Positions 61,516 through 64,000 of a stretch of DNA of 64,000 nucleotides are shown here, piece by piece. The stretch's first letter is position 1. The number at the start of each line of letters is the position of its first letter. Source of the DNA: PGZG01 sp046292765 (lineage in GTDB: Bacteria; Pseudomonadota; Gammaproteobacteria; Pseudomonadales; Alcanivoracaceae); contig JBKBQA010000004.1 in assembly GCA_046292765.1 (NCBI GenBank), forward strand, positions 1-64,000, read 5' to 3'. The position numbers were made by a program, and so were the translations under genes. The notes under the pieces are model-generated. The model saw only the letters and a list, made by a program, of their open reading frames with translations. It had not been told where the DNA came from and ran no database searches.

Positions 61516-61908
61516 TCATTCGGCGTAGAAGGCGCCGGCAATCCAGTCAAACTGCAGGTCGCCGCTGGCGTCCGGCTGCAAGGCAATCACATCGAACCGG
61601 CAAGGACGCTGGGCGGCGTCTGGCCGCAGCCGCAGGTAGTGCCGTGCAGCGGCCACCAGTCGTCGTTGTTTACGCCGGTCCACCGAGCCCACGGCGCCGC
61701 CGTGCTGGCTGCTGCTGCGAAAGCGCACCTCTACAAACACCAGAGTGCTGTCGTCGAGCATGATCAGGTCAATCTCACCCATCCGGCAGCGCCAGTTACG
61801 CGCTACCGTATTGAGCCCATGCTGGTTCAGCCAGCGCTCGGCCTGCTGTTCCGCTTCTTCACCGCGTTGCTGGCGCGATGATGTTGGCAGCACGTCCATG
61901 TCCAGCAT
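61516..61908 (-). CDS. yraN: YraN family (UPF0102) endonuclease-like protein
   Basis: Protein of 130 residues with an endonuclease-like fold. RQQRGEEAEQQAERWL near the N-terminus, RMGEIDLIMLDDSTLVFVEV and VDRRKQRRLVAAA are the family motifs. It overlaps the end of lpoA by 50 bases (41 if the second ATG at 61899 is used). Function unclear. Confidence 0.93.
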   Translation of the reverse strand: MLDMDVLPTSSRQQRGEEAEQQAERWLNQHGLNTVARNWRCRMGEIDLIMLDDSTLVFVEVRFRSSSQHGGAVGSVDRRKQRRLVAAARHYLRLRPDAAQRPCRFDVIALQPDASGDLQFDWIAGAFYAE

Positions 61909-63757
61909 CTCCGGAGGTTGAACCGGCGACCACCGGCATCCGTTGTGGCCGGCCCTGACGGAACCAGGCCCAGTTCAGGCGCCGTACCAGCACCCTGTCA
62001 TCACTCATACTGAGTTGCCCGGTAACCCCCGGAAGGAAGCTGTCCGGGACATTGTCGAGCATGATCAGGCGGGCGTGCAGGCGATACGCATCGACGCCCA
62101 TGGCAAACAGCTTCTCGAAGCGGCCATGGCCTTCGGGCCAGGCGCGGGCGGATTCTTCATGCAAGGCGGAGCCGCTTTCCAGCAGCCACGGCATTTCCAC
62201 AAAGCGCACACCGTTCAGATCGTTATCGCGATCCGGTGCCGGTGTGCCGCCATAAATATGGGATGTGGCCAGCACCGGCAGATCACTGGCGTAGTGAAAG
62301 TTCAGGGCCGGCTTCAGCTGCCGGGCCTGAGTGGGATTGGCCACCATGAAGACGAAATCGATATCTTGACGGCGGCGGGGTTCAAACTGGATCGGCATGC
62401 TGGTGAAACGGCGCAGGGCGCGATGACGGGCATCGCTGTGACCGATGCCGAGCATAGTGCGGGTGGTGCCGGTGGCGTCATCTGCGTACTCGGCTTCACT
62501 GCTGACGATGCCGCCGAGGCTTTCAAAGCGCTCACTGAAGGCACTGGCCACCCGGCGGCCCCAGCCGCTGCTATCGCGCGGATACAACACCGCCGCCAAC
62601 GTCATGCCTTCGGCAATGGCCTGCTCTGCCACCTGACGGGCTTCGTCCTCCGGCGCCAGACCAAACTGGAATAGCCGGTTGGCATTGGCGGGGCCGTCGA
62701 TATAGTTCAGTGCCAGTGTTGTTACTGGCAGGTCAGGGATGGCAGCGAGGGTGGCGGCCTGCTCCTTGTCGAGCGGACCAATCACCAGCGAGGCACCCAG
62801 CGACAGGGCATGGTTGTAAAGTTCGATAATGTCGCCGCGACTGCTGTCGAGAAAATGCAGGGTGGGCACCGGGTGGCCCTGTGCCAGAGCGCCATAGTAG
62901 CCAGCCATCAGGCCATCACGGATGGCGCTGGCAGGGCCGGCCAGCGAGCCGCTCTGCGGCAGCAGCACCGCCACCACTTGGGGGCGGTCGCGCACCGCCT
63001 GACGCAGCGCCTGAATCATCGTCGGCATGCTCTGCGCAGCGGGGTGGCGGGCGCGCCGTTGTTGCCAGTCGTCCAGATTGCGCAGCTGGCCGTCGATATC
63101 ACTGAGCGGGTCTCGGTACAGCCGCGCCAGCTCCAGCCAGCCGATCAGGGTGGTGTCGTCGCTGCTGCGTTCGGCGCTGACCAGCTCATTGATCGGTAGC
63201 AGCATCAGCTGCGTCCAGATCATGCCGTGGTTGTACTGGCGGGTGTCGGCGTCAAGCAGATGATCGACGGCAACCCGTTGTTCAAGGCTGGCGACGAGGT
63301 CCCCGCGCAGGGTCAGGGCGTCGGCGCGGAGCAGGCCGATGCGACTCTGCAGCGCAGACGGCAGATCGGCGCGGATGGCGAGCAGGTTGGGGTGATTGAG
63401 CACTGCCAGTGCCTCATCCGGGGCCTGCTGCACCAGATGCCACTGCGCCCGCAGCAGGCTGCGCTGGCCCTGTCGGGCCGGCGTTAGCGGGCGGCCTTCG
63501 ACAAAGCGCAGCATGGCATCGGCGGCTTCCAGTCGGCCAGCGGCCAGATATTCGCCCGCCCACGTCAGCGCGGTGTCGTCGGCGCTGGTGGCGGGCAGGG
63601 CAGCAAGTGCCCGCAGGGCGTCATCGGCTTGTGCCGGGGCGGCCCGGGTCACCACCGCAGCGGGAACATCAACGCGTTCGACGGGACGCTGGGCGCAACC
63701 AGCGAGCCAGACAAAAGCGGCCAGTAGCAGGCCGCGCAACAACACTCTCATGGTCAT
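61859..63757 (-). CDS. lpoA: Penicillin-binding protein activator LpoA
   Basis: Outer-membrane lipoprotein of 632 residues that reaches through the periplasm to activate PBP1a. The lipobox is LAGC with lipidated Cys at 21; the N-terminal half has TPR-like helices, and the C-terminal ~350 residues a type I periplasmic-binding-protein fold (VVAVLLPQSGSLAGPASAIRDG). ATGs at 63757 and 63751 are both possible. Divergent from rsmI. Confidence 0.94.
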   Translation of the reverse strand: MTMRVLLRGLLLAAFVWLAGCAQRPVERVDVPAAVVTRAAPAQADDALRALAALPATSADDTALTWAGEYLAAGRLEAADAMLRFVEGRPLTPARQGQRSLLRAQWHLVQQAPDEALAVLNHPNLLAIRADLPSALQSRIGLLRADALTLRGDLVASLEQRVAVDHLLDADTRQYNHGMIWTQLMLLPINELVSAERSSDDTTLIGWLELARLYRDPLSDIDGQLRNLDDWQQRRARHPAAQSMPTMIQALRQAVRDRPQVVAVLLPQSGSLAGPASAIRDGLMAGYYGALAQGHPVPTLHFLDSSRGDIIELYNHALSLGASLVIGPLDKEQAATLAAIPDLPVTTLALNYIDGPANANRLFQFGLAPEDEARQVAEQAIAEGMTLAAVLYPRDSSGWGRRVASAFSERFESLGGIVSSEAEYADDATGTTRTMLGIGHSDARHRALRRFTSMPIQFEPRRRQDIDFVFMVANPTQARQLKPALNFHYASDLPVLATSHIYGGTPAPDRDNDLNGVRFVEMPWLLESGSALHEESARAWPEGHGRFEKLFAMGVDAYRLHARLIMLDNVPDSFLPGVTGQLSMSDDRVLVRRLNWAWFRQGRPQRMPVVAGSTSGDAGHGRAANIIAPATR

Positions 63758-63823
63758 CCGGGGTCGTCTTGTGATCGAGGTGGCGCTATTGTAGCAGCCG
63801 CACTTCACAGCGGGGGTCAGGAA

Positions 63824-64000
63824 ATGTCGGGCGTGCTTCATATTGTCAGTACCCCTGTGGGAAATCTGGACGACATTACCCGCCGGGCATTGTCGGTGCT
63901 GGCTGAGGTGGATGCGGTGGCCGCCGAGGATACTCGCCACACTGCCCGGTTGCTGGAAGAACTTGGCATTCGTCAGACCCTGATCAGTTATCACGACCAC
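63824..64000 (+). CDS. rsmI: 16S rRNA (cytidine-2'-O)-methyltransferase RsmI (partial)
   Basis: The first 59 codons are visible before the window ends. HIVSTPVGNLDDITRRAL is the SAM-binding start of the tetrapyrrole-methylase fold, followed by AVAAEDTRHTARLL, the RsmI signature. The enzyme modifies C1402 of 16S rRNA with RsmH. The ATG at 63824 follows GGTCAGGAA. The gene is divergent from lpoA as in many gammaproteobacteria. Confidence 0.95.
   Translation, partial: MSGVLHIVSTPVGNLDDITRRALSVLAEVDAVAAEDTRHTARLLEELGIRQTLISYHDH

Noticed and set aside
1..64000. CRISPR array, prophage, integron or insertion sequence
   Set aside because: I saw no regularly spaced repeats, no transposase, integrase or phage structural genes, and no tRNA-flanked attachment sites.

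Overview
The window is chromosomal DNA from a GC-rich, aerobic gammaproteobacterium. The evidence is the NPr-RapZ-PtsN-Hpf-RpoN-LptBAC-KdsCD block, the GatCAB/MreBCD head-to-head arrangement, the single AlgW/DegS-type protease, the petABC-sspAB-BON-SIS-yraN-lpoA-rsmI block and complete lipopolysaccharide-export genes. The order resembles what I remember for Pseudomonas and for marine relatives such as Alcanivorax-type bacteria. The genus cannot be fixed from the sequence alone, and almost everything here is conserved housekeeping DNA.

Layout. 1-391: end of an rRNA operon (23S 3' end, 5S, terminator). 0.5-2.1 kb: a DUF2061 membrane protein and two convergent TetR regulators. 2.1-7.4 kb (minus): pepA-holC-(unknown)-valS. 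7.4-10.8 kb (plus): lptF-lptG, then a PP2C phosphatase and a small membrane protein. 10.8-12.5 kb (minus): a cyclic-nucleotide-binding-domain protein and a crotonase. 12.6-15.8 kb (minus): gatCAB. 16-27 kb: mreBCD-maf-yhdP-nitrilase-tldD (plus), yjgA (minus), pmbA (plus). 27.1-34.0 kb (minus): kdsD-kdsC-lptC-lptA-lptB-rpoN-hpf-ptsN-rapZ-npr, with an assembly gap inside rpoN. 34.2-39.5 kb (plus): mlaC-ibaG-murA-hisG-hisD-hisC. 39.5-42.3 kb: accessory toxin-antitoxin pair, decayed DNA and a large orphan lipoprotein. 42.4-48.8 kb: yqhA, algW/degS, Nif3-like gene, sat, zapG, hydrolase, zapE. 48.9-55.5 kb: accessory metabolic block (acyl-CoA dehydrogenase, host-attachment-family protein, SDR, 53-residue ORF, epimerase, aldo/keto reductase, carotenoid oxygenase). 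55.6-64 kb: rplM-rpsI, petABC, sspAB, then (minus) lpoA-yraN-SIS-BON and the start of rsmI.

How the genes work together. Much of the window serves the envelope. KdsD and KdsC make Kdo; LptA, B, C, F and G carry LPS outward; MurA starts peptidoglycan; LpoA activates PBP1a; MreBCD sets cell shape; AlgW/DegS senses envelope stress; MlaC and YhdP act in phospholipid transport. The NPr/PtsN/RapZ/Hpf/RpoN genes form the nitrogen-PTS control block, and petABC is respiratory complex III.

No unmistakably new defence or mobile system is present. The best leads are: the Mla locus reduced to mlaC; rng absent from its usual place after maf; the zapE-rplM neighbourhood opened by an accessory block containing a translationally coupled 53-residue ORF and a perfect 14-bp inverted repeat; the AT-richer toxin-antitoxin/lipoprotein island; and the damaged rpoN junction.
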